From assembly GCA_002928965.1 (NCBI GenBank), contig PERU01000009.1, forward strand, positions 1 to 64,000: a stretch of 64,000 bases of DNA. Direction: 5' to 3'. Below the pieces are notes generated by a model, which was given only the letters and a program-made list of their open reading frames with translations, made no database searches and was not told the origin of the DNA. Below, in pieces: positions 17,791 through 26,267 of the stretch. The position numbers and the translations under genes were made by a program. Each line of letters starts with the position of its first letter. The stretch's first letter is position 1. Origin of the DNA: Methylomonas sp. Lineage in GTDB: Bacteria > Pseudomonadota > Gammaproteobacteria > Methylococcales > Methylomonadaceae.

Positions 17791-17791
17791 T

Positions 17792-18439
17792 ATGCATAGC
17801 CTCGGACACAGTTTTGGCGCGTTACAGGCTTTGCATCTGGCCACCGTGATTGACAATCAGGACCCGGACAACCGGGGGCGGATCAAGGTGCGTCTGGCAG
17901 CGGCGGATATGGAGCTATGGGCGGCCGTGTTAACCAACAGTGCCGGTGGCGATTATGGGGTCAGCTTACTTCCCAGGCTCGACGAAAAAGTGGTGCTGGC
18001 TTTTGTCAGCCCCGAGGTTGCAGTGGTGATGGGTGCCTTATGGTCGGGCGGCGGCAGTCATCCGGAAGCGGCTCGTGAGGTGGAGGATGTGTATTGCATT
18101 CGCACCCCCGCCGGTTCGCAGTTGAAATTTGATGACAGTAATCAGTCGATGATAGACATCAAGACCAGCAGCGGTTATCACATTGAAATCAATGAAGCCG
18201 ATGGCGGCAAGATAGTGATTTCCAATGGCGCGGAAAGCATCGAGTTCAGTCAATCGGAAATCAAGGTCAAGGCCTCCGTCAAGGTCAGTATCGAGGCCAG
18301 CCAGGTGAAAGTGTCGGCGGGTATGGTGGAGGTGGACGCCGGCATGAGCAAATTTTCCGGGGTGGTGAAATGCGACACCCTGATCAGCAATGCGGTGGTG
18401 TCCACCAGTTATACGCCGGGGGCGGGAAATATATGGTAG
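17792..18439 (+). CDS. Spike protein (gp5/baseplate V OB-fold plus beta-prism)
   Basis: 215 aa. Residues ~15-85 form the gp5-type OB domain (HLATVIDNQDPDNRGRIKVR, VSLLPRLDEKVVLAF, GALWSGGG). The rest is a repetitive beta stretch (DDSNQSMIDIKTSSGYHIEI, then IKVKASVKVSIEASQVKVSA) as in the trimeric beta-prism needle. It ends without a PAAR domain or cargo extension. ATG 17792 follows the hub stop by one base; an overlapping GTG at 17783 is an alternative. Confidence 0.9.
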   Translation: MHSLGHSFGALQALHLATVIDNQDPDNRGRIKVRLAAADMELWAAVLTNSAGGDYGVSLLPRLDEKVVLAFVSPEVAVVMGALWSGGGSHPEAAREVEDVYCIRTPAGSQLKFDDSNQSMIDIKTSSGYHIEINEADGGKIVISNGAESIEFSQSEIKVKASVKVSIEASQVKVSAGMVEVDAGMSKFSGVVKCDTLISNAVVSTSYTPGAGNIW

Positions 18440-20295
18440 CCATGCACAAACCGCTGTTACGCGCGCCTTTTTATGCCGACGAGGGCGACGGCACGTTGAT
18501 TCACCGTTATCTGGAAGAGGATTTCGTCAATCGGCATCTGGCGACGATGCAACAGGGCCAATTGCAGGGCAATAGGGCCCAGAGCTGGCGTTTTGAAGAC
18601 CGCTTTGCCAATGACAAAACACTGCCCTGGCTGCGGCTGCCGGTGCACCGCAGCTTTTATATGGTCAGTTGTGAAGTGGTGTGCGATGCCTTTGCCCAGC
18701 CGCCGTTCAATCCGCAAAACATTACCTCGGCAGGATTTGTGATCCGCCGCCGCGATGGCAGTCGCTGGATGCAAAGCAACGGCGTAGCGCAAGGCTGGCA
18801 AGCCGGCCAAAACACCGATGATGATCCGGATGTGTATCGGCAGTTGCGCAACCAAAAATTGATTCGTCCGAGAGTACCGGAGCCATTACCGAGTGGCGAG
18901 GTCAACTATCCGTTGCATGCCCAATTGGTCAGCAATACCCGTGCCGATGGCAGGCAGCGTAAACATACCCTGCTCTACGGTTATCTGCCTTTGTCCGGTT
19001 CAGTGCTGAATCAATTGATCGAGCAACGCAGTCAGACCGAGTATTTTGTCGATAGCTTATTCTGGCCTTTTGGACGTAGCGACCAGCAGCCTAATCAGCA
19101 ACTGACTTGGCGGCGTGGCGATGGTCATCTGATGATTAATGGTGTGGCCCAGCCGGCCTTGGTCAAGTTGTTGAATCAATTGCTGAGTCGTTATCAACTA
19201 CTGGATCCTGCCATCGCCGCTAATCAAGCTATAAATGAGTTGATAAAAACCCTGCATTTTTATCGTTTGCCGGCGCTGGCCCGCTATCAGCAAACCCGTC
19301 AAACCTTGACATTACTTGGTCAGCAATGCGGACATTCAAGCATTGCTTTGACTTTGCTTGGGGGGGCGGGCTTACAAGCCAGTCTTCAGGCATTATCGGC
19401 CAAGCAGTCTAGTGTTCCCCAACTACCTTATCCCCCTTTTAAGGAAGTCGATGATTTTGCCGGCCAGACCCTAAATGCCGATGTTGACCAAGCCTTACAG
19501 TGGGTGAATGGCATTAAAGTGCTGACCCGGCAGATTGCAGCACAGCTGCCCGTCAGTCCTGTGCTGTTTGCTCTGCAAGCCAATATCGATGTAGCGGACG
19601 CCAGTCTGCGAGCCTTGCAAAATTACTTATCCAACCTCGGTAATTTCAAATTGCAAAGCCTGCATGAGTATTTGCAAAGCCATAAAAGCCAGATATTGAC
19701 TGCCGCAGGCAGTGACGAGGATGACGCGGCTATATTTCGGTATGTTCAGGCGGATTGGCAGCTATTCATCCATGAGCAGCAGGCCATGCGCATGCGTGAA
19801 CTGTTATTCGACCGCTCCACCGCCTTGAGCAAGGATTATGTAGACGGTCTGCAAATTCCCCGTTATCAACAAAACCCCGACGACATTTACTTTATCAAAC
19901 CCTTTGTGCGTTATTCGGATTGCCACGGCAACGAGCAGATCGTCTGGGGAGCCCAAAGCGAATCGTTCCGGGTGGCGGCGCCGTTCGATCCGGAAGCCAG
20001 CCGACCGCAAACCATTCAAATGCCCACCTTGGCGGATTTGAAGCGCGGTCTGGCCAAAGGCGTGACATTTCTGGCACCGAAAGATCTGGCCGATAAATTC
20101 AAAACCGTCAGTATGGAGATGCCGCCGGAGGAAAAAGCGGCAGGTGGCGGGCTGGGCATGGATTGGATCATCAGTTTCAGTCTGCCGGTAATCAATATCT
20201 GCGCCATGCTGCTGTTGATGATCATCCTGAATGTATTGAATCTGTTTTTTCAATGGCTACCTTACGCCATTACCTTAATACCGAAGCCGAAATGA
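18433..20295 (+). CDS. Large eCIS protein of unknown function with C-terminal membrane segment
   Basis: A 620-aa protein that I cannot assign. It is mostly polar and rich in Q and L. Residues ~577-608 are strongly hydrophobic (WIISFSLPVINICAMLLLMI and onward), followed by a short basic tail ending LIPKPK, which looks like a C-terminal membrane anchor or a hydrophobic bundle. The start ATG 18433 overlaps the spike stop, and the gene ends in an ATGA overlap with gp25, so it is locked in the operon between spike and baseplate. No signal peptide is seen. It could bind the particle to a membrane or plug the baseplate; both are inference. Confidence 0.65.
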   Translation: MVAMHKPLLRAPFYADEGDGTLIHRYLEEDFVNRHLATMQQGQLQGNRAQSWRFEDRFANDKTLPWLRLPVHRSFYMVSCEVVCDAFAQPPFNPQNITSAGFVIRRRDGSRWMQSNGVAQGWQAGQNTDDDPDVYRQLRNQKLIRPRVPEPLPSGEVNYPLHAQLVSNTRADGRQRKHTLLYGYLPLSGSVLNQLIEQRSQTEYFVDSLFWPFGRSDQQPNQQLTWRRGDGHLMINGVAQPALVKLLNQLLSRYQLLDPAIAANQAINELIKTLHFYRLPALARYQQTRQTLTLLGQQCGHSSIALTLLGGAGLQASLQALSAKQSSVPQLPYPPFKEVDDFAGQTLNADVDQALQWVNGIKVLTRQIAAQLPVSPVLFALQANIDVADASLRALQNYLSNLGNFKLQSLHEYLQSHKSQILTAAGSDEDDAAIFRYVQADWQLFIHEQQAMRMRELLFDRSTALSKDYVDGLQIPRYQQNPDDIYFIKPFVRYSDCHGNEQIVWGAQSESFRVAAPFDPEASRPQTIQMPTLADLKRGLAKGVTFLAPKDLADKFKTVSMEMPPEEKAAGGGLGMDWIISFSLPVINICAMLLLMIILNVLNLFFQWLPYAITLIPKPK

Positions 20296-20687
20296 ACAGT
20301 CGCTTATCACCGTTGATCAGCTGGCCGCTGGAGATCGAACTGGATCACGGGCAATTGCGCTTTGCCGAGGACAATCCCAGTATTCGGCAAGTCATCTGGA
20401 ACATTCTGGCAACCCGGCCCGGCGAGCGCTTGATGCGGCCTGAATTTGGCGCCGGTTTATTCAACTACATTCATCAGCCCAATAACGAAACCACCCGCAA
20501 TTTGATCAAAGATGCGGTAGTGCGTAGCGTCACTCGCTGGGAACCCCGAGTGGAATTGACCTGCGTACAGGTGCTGCCGGACTCGCTGCAAATCAGCCAT
20601 GTCAATGTCAGCATCCATTACCGGATTCGGCAAAACGGGGGCAGCGGGCAGCTGGATTTGAGTTTGCAATTAGGCAGTGGCAGTTAG
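20292..20687 (+). CDS. Baseplate wedge protein (gp25/GPW-like, Afp9-like)
   Basis: A 131-aa gp25-family protein. The sequence WPLEIELDHGQLRFAEDNPS, VIWNILATRPGERLMRPEFG and the following AGLFNYIHQPN contain the conserved RPGER...PEFG lysozyme-like wedge signature. The ATG at 20292 overlaps the preceding stop (ATGA). gp25 contacts the sheath and initiates its assembly on the baseplate. An in-frame earlier ATG near 20250 is possible but would lie inside the upstream gene. Confidence 0.93.
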   Translation: MNSRLSPLISWPLEIELDHGQLRFAEDNPSIRQVIWNILATRPGERLMRPEFGAGLFNYIHQPNNETTRNLIKDAVVRSVTRWEPRVELTCVQVLPDSLQISHVNVSIHYRIRQNGGSGQLDLSLQLGSGS

Positions 20688-20718
20688 GCTGTTTTGGCAT
20701 GCATTTACGAAGGTGACC

Positions 20719-22893
20719 ATGAAACCCATTATCAATCTTGATGACCGTCGCTTCGATGATTTGGTGGAAGAAGCCAAAGCCCGTTTGTTGCACAGTCTGC
20801 CGGAATTGACCCAAATCGTACCCGGCGACCCGGTGCATGCACTGGTGGATGTATTTGCTTGGTTGACTGAAACCATTCTTTACCGGGCCAATCTGATCCC
20901 CGAGCGGCAACGGCAGGCCTTTTTGAACTTGCTGCAGATACCGCGCAGACCCGCAGTACCCGCGCGGGGATTGATTTGCGTCGATAGCACTCGTAAACGC
21001 ACGGCCCATTTGCCAGCCATCATTGCAGCCGAAAGCCATTTACCGTATGCCACACAGCATTTCAGTAGCGTTGGTGATTTACAGCCCACGCCACTGTTGA
21101 TGGACATCGTTTGCAAGGAACGTATCAGTGATCAACAACTGCTGGCAATGGGCATCACGCCCGAACAACTGCGACACACCTCGCCAGCCGGTAATGCCTC
21201 GCTTGCTTTCAGGCCACGGCATCTGCTACCGGGGCGCGATCCGTTGAGTCTGGCAGCCACGGTGGATCAAGCGCTCTATCTTGGCTTCAGCCTCCCGTTA
21301 CCGTTGGTGGCTCAAAAAGCCGAGATCGTCAAACATCTGGCAGGTATCACGTTGAATATCGGTATTGCGCCAGCCGATGACGCGTTAGCCGAACAAGAAT
21401 CGCAGCCACTGCCACGCCAACTCAAGTGGGAACTGGCTTGGCAACAGGATGATGGCTTGGATTTTGATTATCTGCCTTTGGAACAACTTGCCGATAGCTC
21501 CAATGGCGCTCGCACACTGGGTGTGATCAGGCTGCGCTTACCAAAAGAGGTCTCTTTATTGCAGCCGCATTTACCTGATGATCCCGCCAACGCCGGTATG
21601 CGTAACAGTCCGCCGGAACAGCCCGGCTCAACCAAACCGGAACAAATGCTGTTCTGGCTGCGTTTGCGTTGTCCGGAGCAGCCGGATTTGCAGCTGGCTT
21701 ATCTGGCTGTCAATGCGGTGGAAGTGATTGGTCAGGGTGTGGCGAGGGATGTAATGCTGGGCTTGGCCAGTGGTCAGCCGGATCAATTGCTGACTTTTCC
21801 ACAGCAGGATATTGACCCCGACACCCTACAAATTGATGTGGAAGAAAGCGGTCAATATGTGGCTTGGCAACGCGTTGAGCATTTTGGCGCGGCCAGCGCC
21901 GATGATCGCGTGTATGTGCTGGATGCCGCCGAGGGCTGGTTACGCTTTGGTGACGGTTATCGCGGTAAATTACCGGCACGTGGCAAACGCATCCGCGCTG
22001 CTCATTATCGCTATGGTGGTGGCGCTGCCGGCAATTTGCCAGCCAACAGTCTGAAAGTGCTGGAAAATGCTGCCGTTGGCTTGCAAGTCCGGCAGGACTG
22101 GCCCACCGCTGGCGGGATCGATGCAGAATCGGTTTCGCAGATGGAGCAGCGCATCGCAGGGTTTTTGAGTCACCGCAACCGGGCAGTCACTCGCGATGAT
22201 TTTACCCGGCTGGCCTTGGATAACCCGATCAATCCGGTGGCAAAAGCCGAGCTGATCAGTGGTTTTTTGCCCGGTTCCAGTCTGGCGACTGCACGGTTCA
22301 ATGTCCCCGGCGTGATCAGCGTGTTTGTGTTGCCGCCCGCCGAGTTGGCCATGGCGGCTTTTCCCAGAACCCGCGCCGGTTTGTTGAGAGACGTGTATGG
22401 CTATTTAAGTGAGCGCTGTTTGTTGGGTACCGAGTTGTATGTTTTAAGCCCGGAATATGTAGCGGTAGCCATTTCGATTGCTGTGCAGGAACAGGATCCG
22501 CAAACCCGTCAGCAGGTTTATCACGCCGTGGAAAACAGTCTGCTGCAGTTTTTGTGGCCGTTGTCGCCCGGCGGCCGGTTGGGCCAGGGCTGGCTGCTGG
22601 GACAGGCGGTGGATGTCAATGAATTGCGCACGATAGCGGGTCGGGTAGCCGGCGTACAATCCATTGGCGACGTGCAATTGTTTGTGCAAGGCAGTGACAA
22701 ACAATGGCAGACGCTCAACGAAGGCCAAAGCCTGACATTGCAAGTCTGGCAATTGCCGGAATTGCAGGCCATCAGCGTGCAGCCGCTTGCCAAAGGCGAA
22801 GCCCTGATTCCGCCTAATCTGGTCAGCGGTCAAGCCGAATGGGAAGCCATCATCGAATGGATTCCCATCCCCATAATTCCGGATATGTGCTGA
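20719..22893 (+). CDS. Baseplate J-like protein (Afp11-like)
   Basis: A 724-aa putative baseplate assembly protein. The start KPIINLDDRRFDDLVEEAKA, then PGDPVHALVDVFAWLTETIL and PERQRQAFLNLLQI are the family N-terminus. Later AHYRYGGGAAGNLPANSL, the ESVSQMEQRIAGFLSHRNRA region and VTRDDFTRLAL are the baseplate-J core. It would form the inner wedge that opens on firing. The ATG at 20719 has AAGGTG upstream; I prefer it to the ORF start at 20677. Confidence 0.92.
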   Translation: MKPIINLDDRRFDDLVEEAKARLLHSLPELTQIVPGDPVHALVDVFAWLTETILYRANLIPERQRQAFLNLLQIPRRPAVPARGLICVDSTRKRTAHLPAIIAAESHLPYATQHFSSVGDLQPTPLLMDIVCKERISDQQLLAMGITPEQLRHTSPAGNASLAFRPRHLLPGRDPLSLAATVDQALYLGFSLPLPLVAQKAEIVKHLAGITLNIGIAPADDALAEQESQPLPRQLKWELAWQQDDGLDFDYLPLEQLADSSNGARTLGVIRLRLPKEVSLLQPHLPDDPANAGMRNSPPEQPGSTKPEQMLFWLRLRCPEQPDLQLAYLAVNAVEVIGQGVARDVMLGLASGQPDQLLTFPQQDIDPDTLQIDVEESGQYVAWQRVEHFGAASADDRVYVLDAAEGWLRFGDGYRGKLPARGKRIRAAHYRYGGGAAGNLPANSLKVLENAAVGLQVRQDWPTAGGIDAESVSQMEQRIAGFLSHRNRAVTRDDFTRLALDNPINPVAKAELISGFLPGSSLATARFNVPGVISVFVLPPAELAMAAFPRTRAGLLRDVYGYLSERCLLGTELYVLSPEYVAVAISIAVQEQDPQTRQQVYHAVENSLLQFLWPLSPGGRLGQGWLLGQAVDVNELRTIAGRVAGVQSIGDVQLFVQGSDKQWQTLNEGQSLTLQVWQLPELQAISVQPLAKGEALIPPNLVSGQAEWEAIIEWIPIPIIPDMC

Positions 22894-22898
22894 AGACC

Positions 22899-25298
22899 AT
22901 GGACAGTAACCGCAGCGGATTTTTACTACTCAAACAAGCCAGCGACTTTGCCAGTCGCTCGTTGAAGTTTGTCTGGGATGCTCAGCAGCAGGTGTTCCGA
23001 CTGGAGCAGCAGCAACCGCACTTTTTTCCGGAGATTACCCCCGAAGCTGCGATGGCTGTTTTGGAAGCCACTCCGGTAAGGGTTATTGATAACTATGGCC
23101 AGATTGGCGGTATTGCCAAGGATGACGATCAACAGGGCTTCTGGGTCAAACCTGACTGGCAAAGCCAAAACTGGTATCCGGTTCAGGCCGGTACTGACGA
23201 TGCCGATGCGCAAAGTATCGGTGATTTGAATCTGGCTGCAGTGCGGTTGAAAGGTAATAATCGGTTTACCGATGTACATTTAGGCGGCGGCAGTCTGGCG
23301 GGGCTAGCTATTCAGGGTGATGAAGACGCTGTTTTACTGGTGGATTTGCAGCGGCGTTGGCAACAACGCTGTGCTCTGGATATACAACCGCAACGGCTGT
23401 GGGTGGACGAGCAGCGTCGGGTATGGCTGATTGGTCAATTTCAGGATGACGATGGTCATTTACAGCATGGCTTGGCAATGGCCAAAGGCGAACCCTTGCC
23501 CCAGCCTTACCCGCCGCCGGCTTTACAATTTTACCCGCAGATCAGTAATCCCAACGCTTTGCAGCAGCAATGGCGGCAGTCACTGACAGGCTATCAAGGC
23601 TTGCTGGCGCTCTGTGCCGATGAACAGTTTTTGTATGTGCTGGCTTTCCGGCAGTCGGCTGACGGCTTTCGGCAGCATGTCATAATTCGACCGCTCAATG
23701 ATCAGACGAATCAACCCTTGCAAGACATTCAGCTACCGGTTGAATTACCGTTTGCCACCGACTGCGCCGTTGTGGCGTCTGATCGTTTGGCTTTATTAGT
23801 GCCTAGCCAGACTCATCAAACCAAGTCCTGCGATTGTCCGGTCGTAATTCTGGATCGTGTTCAGGCTACAGCAAGAGTCAGCGGAGAACGTTATCGAATG
23901 CTGTCTTTGCAATCGGCTCGATTTATTCATGGGCTGGATGGCAAGCTGCGTTATCAATCTGCCCAAGGGCCGAAACCTTTGTTGCCATTGCCACAGGCGC
24001 GTTTTCCGCGCCATGGTGTGTGTATTCTGGATGTACCGTTGGATGCCGGTAGTCCGGATGTGCTTTGGCATCGCGTGTATCTGGAAGCCTGTATTCCGGC
24101 TGGCTGCAGCTTACAGATTTATGCCCGCAGCTATGATGACGCGGCGAATAAATCCCAAACCGACTGGCAATTGCAACCCGAATCATTATGGTTGCCGCAG
24201 GCCTCTGAATTGCCATGGTATTCAGGCTGGAAATCCCCGGAAAAACCCTATCAGGGTTTGTATCAAATTTTGTTGCAGCGCGAATCCGGGGCCGTTCGAG
24301 AAATGCGCGGGCGGTTTTTGCAGCTGAAAATTCAGATGAACGGCGATGGTCGACATACCCCGGCCATACACAGTATTCGAGCTTACATCCCCAGGTTTTC
24401 CTGGCAGCAGCAGTATTTGCCCAGTCATTTTCATCAACAGCAGCGGCCTGTGATGGGCGATCAACGGCCTGCCAATGGCGCGGATTTTCGGGAACGCATG
24501 CTGGCGGCTTTTGAAGGCATGTTGACACCGCTTGAAGATCGGGTGGCAGCCAGTGAACTGTTGGTTGATCCGCAATCGGCACCGGGTTTTCAATTGCAAC
24601 GACTGGCCGACATACTGGGCGTGGACTTACCCGAGCATTACCCTTTGCAGCGGCAACGTGACTGGCTGGCGTTTAGTGGGCAACTGCAACGTCAGCGCGG
24701 CACGATGGCCGGTTTGTGTCTGGCTTTGGATATTGCCACCGACGGTGGCGTCAGTCGTGGCGAAGTGATTCCGGTCGAGCATTTTCGTCTGCGGCGTACC
24801 TTGTCCACCATTTTGGGTTTGGACTTGAGCGACCAGCAACACCCGCTAACCCTGGGTACCGGACAAAGTGGCAACAGCATTGTCGGCGATAGCCTGATTT
24901 TAAGTGCCGACAACGCCCGTGAATTTTTAGCGCTGCTGGCGCCTGAGCTGGTCAAACAGAATGCTGACGATCAGCGCATCGTTGCCGAATTTTTCGATCG
25001 TTACAGTCACCGCATTACCGTGATTTTGCATGGTCCTGCCGCCCAACAGCAAGCCAGCGTCGCAGGTATCTTGCACCGGCAATTACCGGCGCATCTGCAA
25101 TGGGCTATCAAACTCAGCGATTATGCGTTTGTGCCGGGATTATCGCCGTTATTACAAATCGACAGTTATCTGCAACGCACACCGGCCTGGAAAAAACTCA
25201 TTTTGGATCGCATCCATCTGGGCAGGGATAGTGTGCTGCAAAATGCCATTGCTTTAGCGCCGGAGCTGGCGATGGCATCCGTTAAATCAGGAGAATGA
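22899..25298 (+). CDS. Baseplate protein with P2 gpI-like C-terminus (Afp12-like)
   Basis: 799 aa. The C-terminal ~270 residues match the phage-tail-I/wedge plan: MLAAFEGMLTPLEDRVAASE, PGFQLQRLADILGVDLPEHY, QRDWLAFSGQLQRQRGTMAG. The N-terminal two thirds look like beta-propeller-type repeats (ALCADEQFLYVLAFRQSADG and similar), as in eCIS wedge proteins. The start codon ATG 22899 follows the previous stop by 5 nt. It probably sits at the baseplate periphery, where receptor-binding or accessory proteins attach. Confidence 0.82.
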   Translation: MDSNRSGFLLLKQASDFASRSLKFVWDAQQQVFRLEQQQPHFFPEITPEAAMAVLEATPVRVIDNYGQIGGIAKDDDQQGFWVKPDWQSQNWYPVQAGTDDADAQSIGDLNLAAVRLKGNNRFTDVHLGGGSLAGLAIQGDEDAVLLVDLQRRWQQRCALDIQPQRLWVDEQRRVWLIGQFQDDDGHLQHGLAMAKGEPLPQPYPPPALQFYPQISNPNALQQQWRQSLTGYQGLLALCADEQFLYVLAFRQSADGFRQHVIIRPLNDQTNQPLQDIQLPVELPFATDCAVVASDRLALLVPSQTHQTKSCDCPVVILDRVQATARVSGERYRMLSLQSARFIHGLDGKLRYQSAQGPKPLLPLPQARFPRHGVCILDVPLDAGSPDVLWHRVYLEACIPAGCSLQIYARSYDDAANKSQTDWQLQPESLWLPQASELPWYSGWKSPEKPYQGLYQILLQRESGAVREMRGRFLQLKIQMNGDGRHTPAIHSIRAYIPRFSWQQQYLPSHFHQQQRPVMGDQRPANGADFRERMLAAFEGMLTPLEDRVAASELLVDPQSAPGFQLQRLADILGVDLPEHYPLQRQRDWLAFSGQLQRQRGTMAGLCLALDIATDGGVSRGEVIPVEHFRLRRTLSTILGLDLSDQQHPLTLGTGQSGNSIVGDSLILSADNAREFLALLAPELVKQNADDQRIVAEFFDRYSHRITVILHGPAAQQQASVAGILHRQLPAHLQWAIKLSDYAFVPGLSPLLQIDSYLQRTPAWKKLILDRIHLGRDSVLQNAIALAPELAMASVKSGE

Positions 25299-25299
25299 C

Positions 25300-26253
25300 A
25301 TGACCGCAATGCAAGACCAGAGTCTGATTAGCGACGGCAAATTTGAGGAAGCCTTGAAACGGGTGGTGTTTGAGCCGGGCATGCTGCTCGGTGTGGAAGC
25401 CACCACCAGTGAGCAGGATTATCATCGGCGTCGGCTGGTACGGCATCACTATTGGTTGCATGGCTATGGCACCTTGTCGGGATTGGTGGTGAGTCTGGAT
25501 GCAGACGAGCCAGAAACTGCCGATGCTGCGGAGTCTGCCAAACATGTATTGACCAAATTGATCGTCTCGCCCGGTGTGGGTATCGATGGTCTGGGCAGGG
25601 AAGTCAGTTCACACGAGCCTTACTGCATCAATCTGCAGGACTGGCTGGAAGCGCACAGCGACCAATTAATTTGGCCGGCTGCCAATGGTGGTTATGACAG
25701 CAGTGATAACAGTCTGTGGTTAAAAGTGACCTTTCGCTATCAGGAACAACCCAGCGGCCTGCAGCCGGTGATGGCGACTCAAATCAACGCCGGCACCGAC
25801 CCGGTTCAGCCCAGTCGCTTGAAGGATTGTATTCTGCTGGAACTGATACCTGAAAAGCCCTTGTTCGATGATCCGGCGTTTGCGCCGTGGGGGCCGCCGG
25901 CTTATCTGGACCCGCTAAAGGCCGGACATGCGCACGGCGTTGCGCCTGATGATCCGACCACGGTATTGAATTTACAAGAACAGGCTTATCTGGCAACTCA
26001 CGCGCAAAGCAATGGCGTGTTGGCCATGAATGCCGCCATGCTGCATGCCTTGGGAACCGGTAAAAGTGCGCTGGACAGACAAGCCAGCGAAACCGACGCG
26101 GCCCGGACCTTGCTGGCGCGGATTCGTATCCAGTTGGACAGCGGTCGTAAAGTGATCAGCAATCCGCAGCGCATCCAGATCAATAATTTGCTCAGACCGT
26201 TTGTTTCCACCCCGCAGCAGCTGTTGAGCCTGCATCGGTCTATAGCCCCGTAA
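25300..26253 (+). CDS. eCIS accessory protein A of three tandem paralogues
   Basis: 317 aa. The N-terminal module reads PGMLLGVEATTSEQDYHRRR, then HGYGTLSGLVVSL, then IVSPGVGIDGLGREVS. The same order of motifs recurs in the next two genes. A His/Pro-containing stretch (AGHAHGVAPDDPTTVL) and a helical C-terminus follow. Shine-Dalgarno AGGAG precedes the ATG. Proteins of this general type are found in eCIS loci that lack Afp13-like fibres, but no function is established as far as I know. Confidence 0.68.
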   Translation: MTAMQDQSLISDGKFEEALKRVVFEPGMLLGVEATTSEQDYHRRRLVRHHYWLHGYGTLSGLVVSLDADEPETADAAESAKHVLTKLIVSPGVGIDGLGREVSSHEPYCINLQDWLEAHSDQLIWPAANGGYDSSDNSLWLKVTFRYQEQPSGLQPVMATQINAGTDPVQPSRLKDCILLELIPEKPLFDDPAFAPWGPPAYLDPLKAGHAHGVAPDDPTTVLNLQEQAYLATHAQSNGVLAMNAAMLHALGTGKSALDRQASETDAARTLLARIRIQLDSGRKVISNPQRIQINNLLRPFVSTPQQLLSLHRSIAP

Positions 26254-26267
26254 ATCAGGAGAGTGAG

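Noticed and set aside
17056-17856. 266-codon minus-strand frame antisense to the hub gene
   Set aside because: Shadow of a well-supported gene; its frame reflects codon bias of the plus-strand hub protein.
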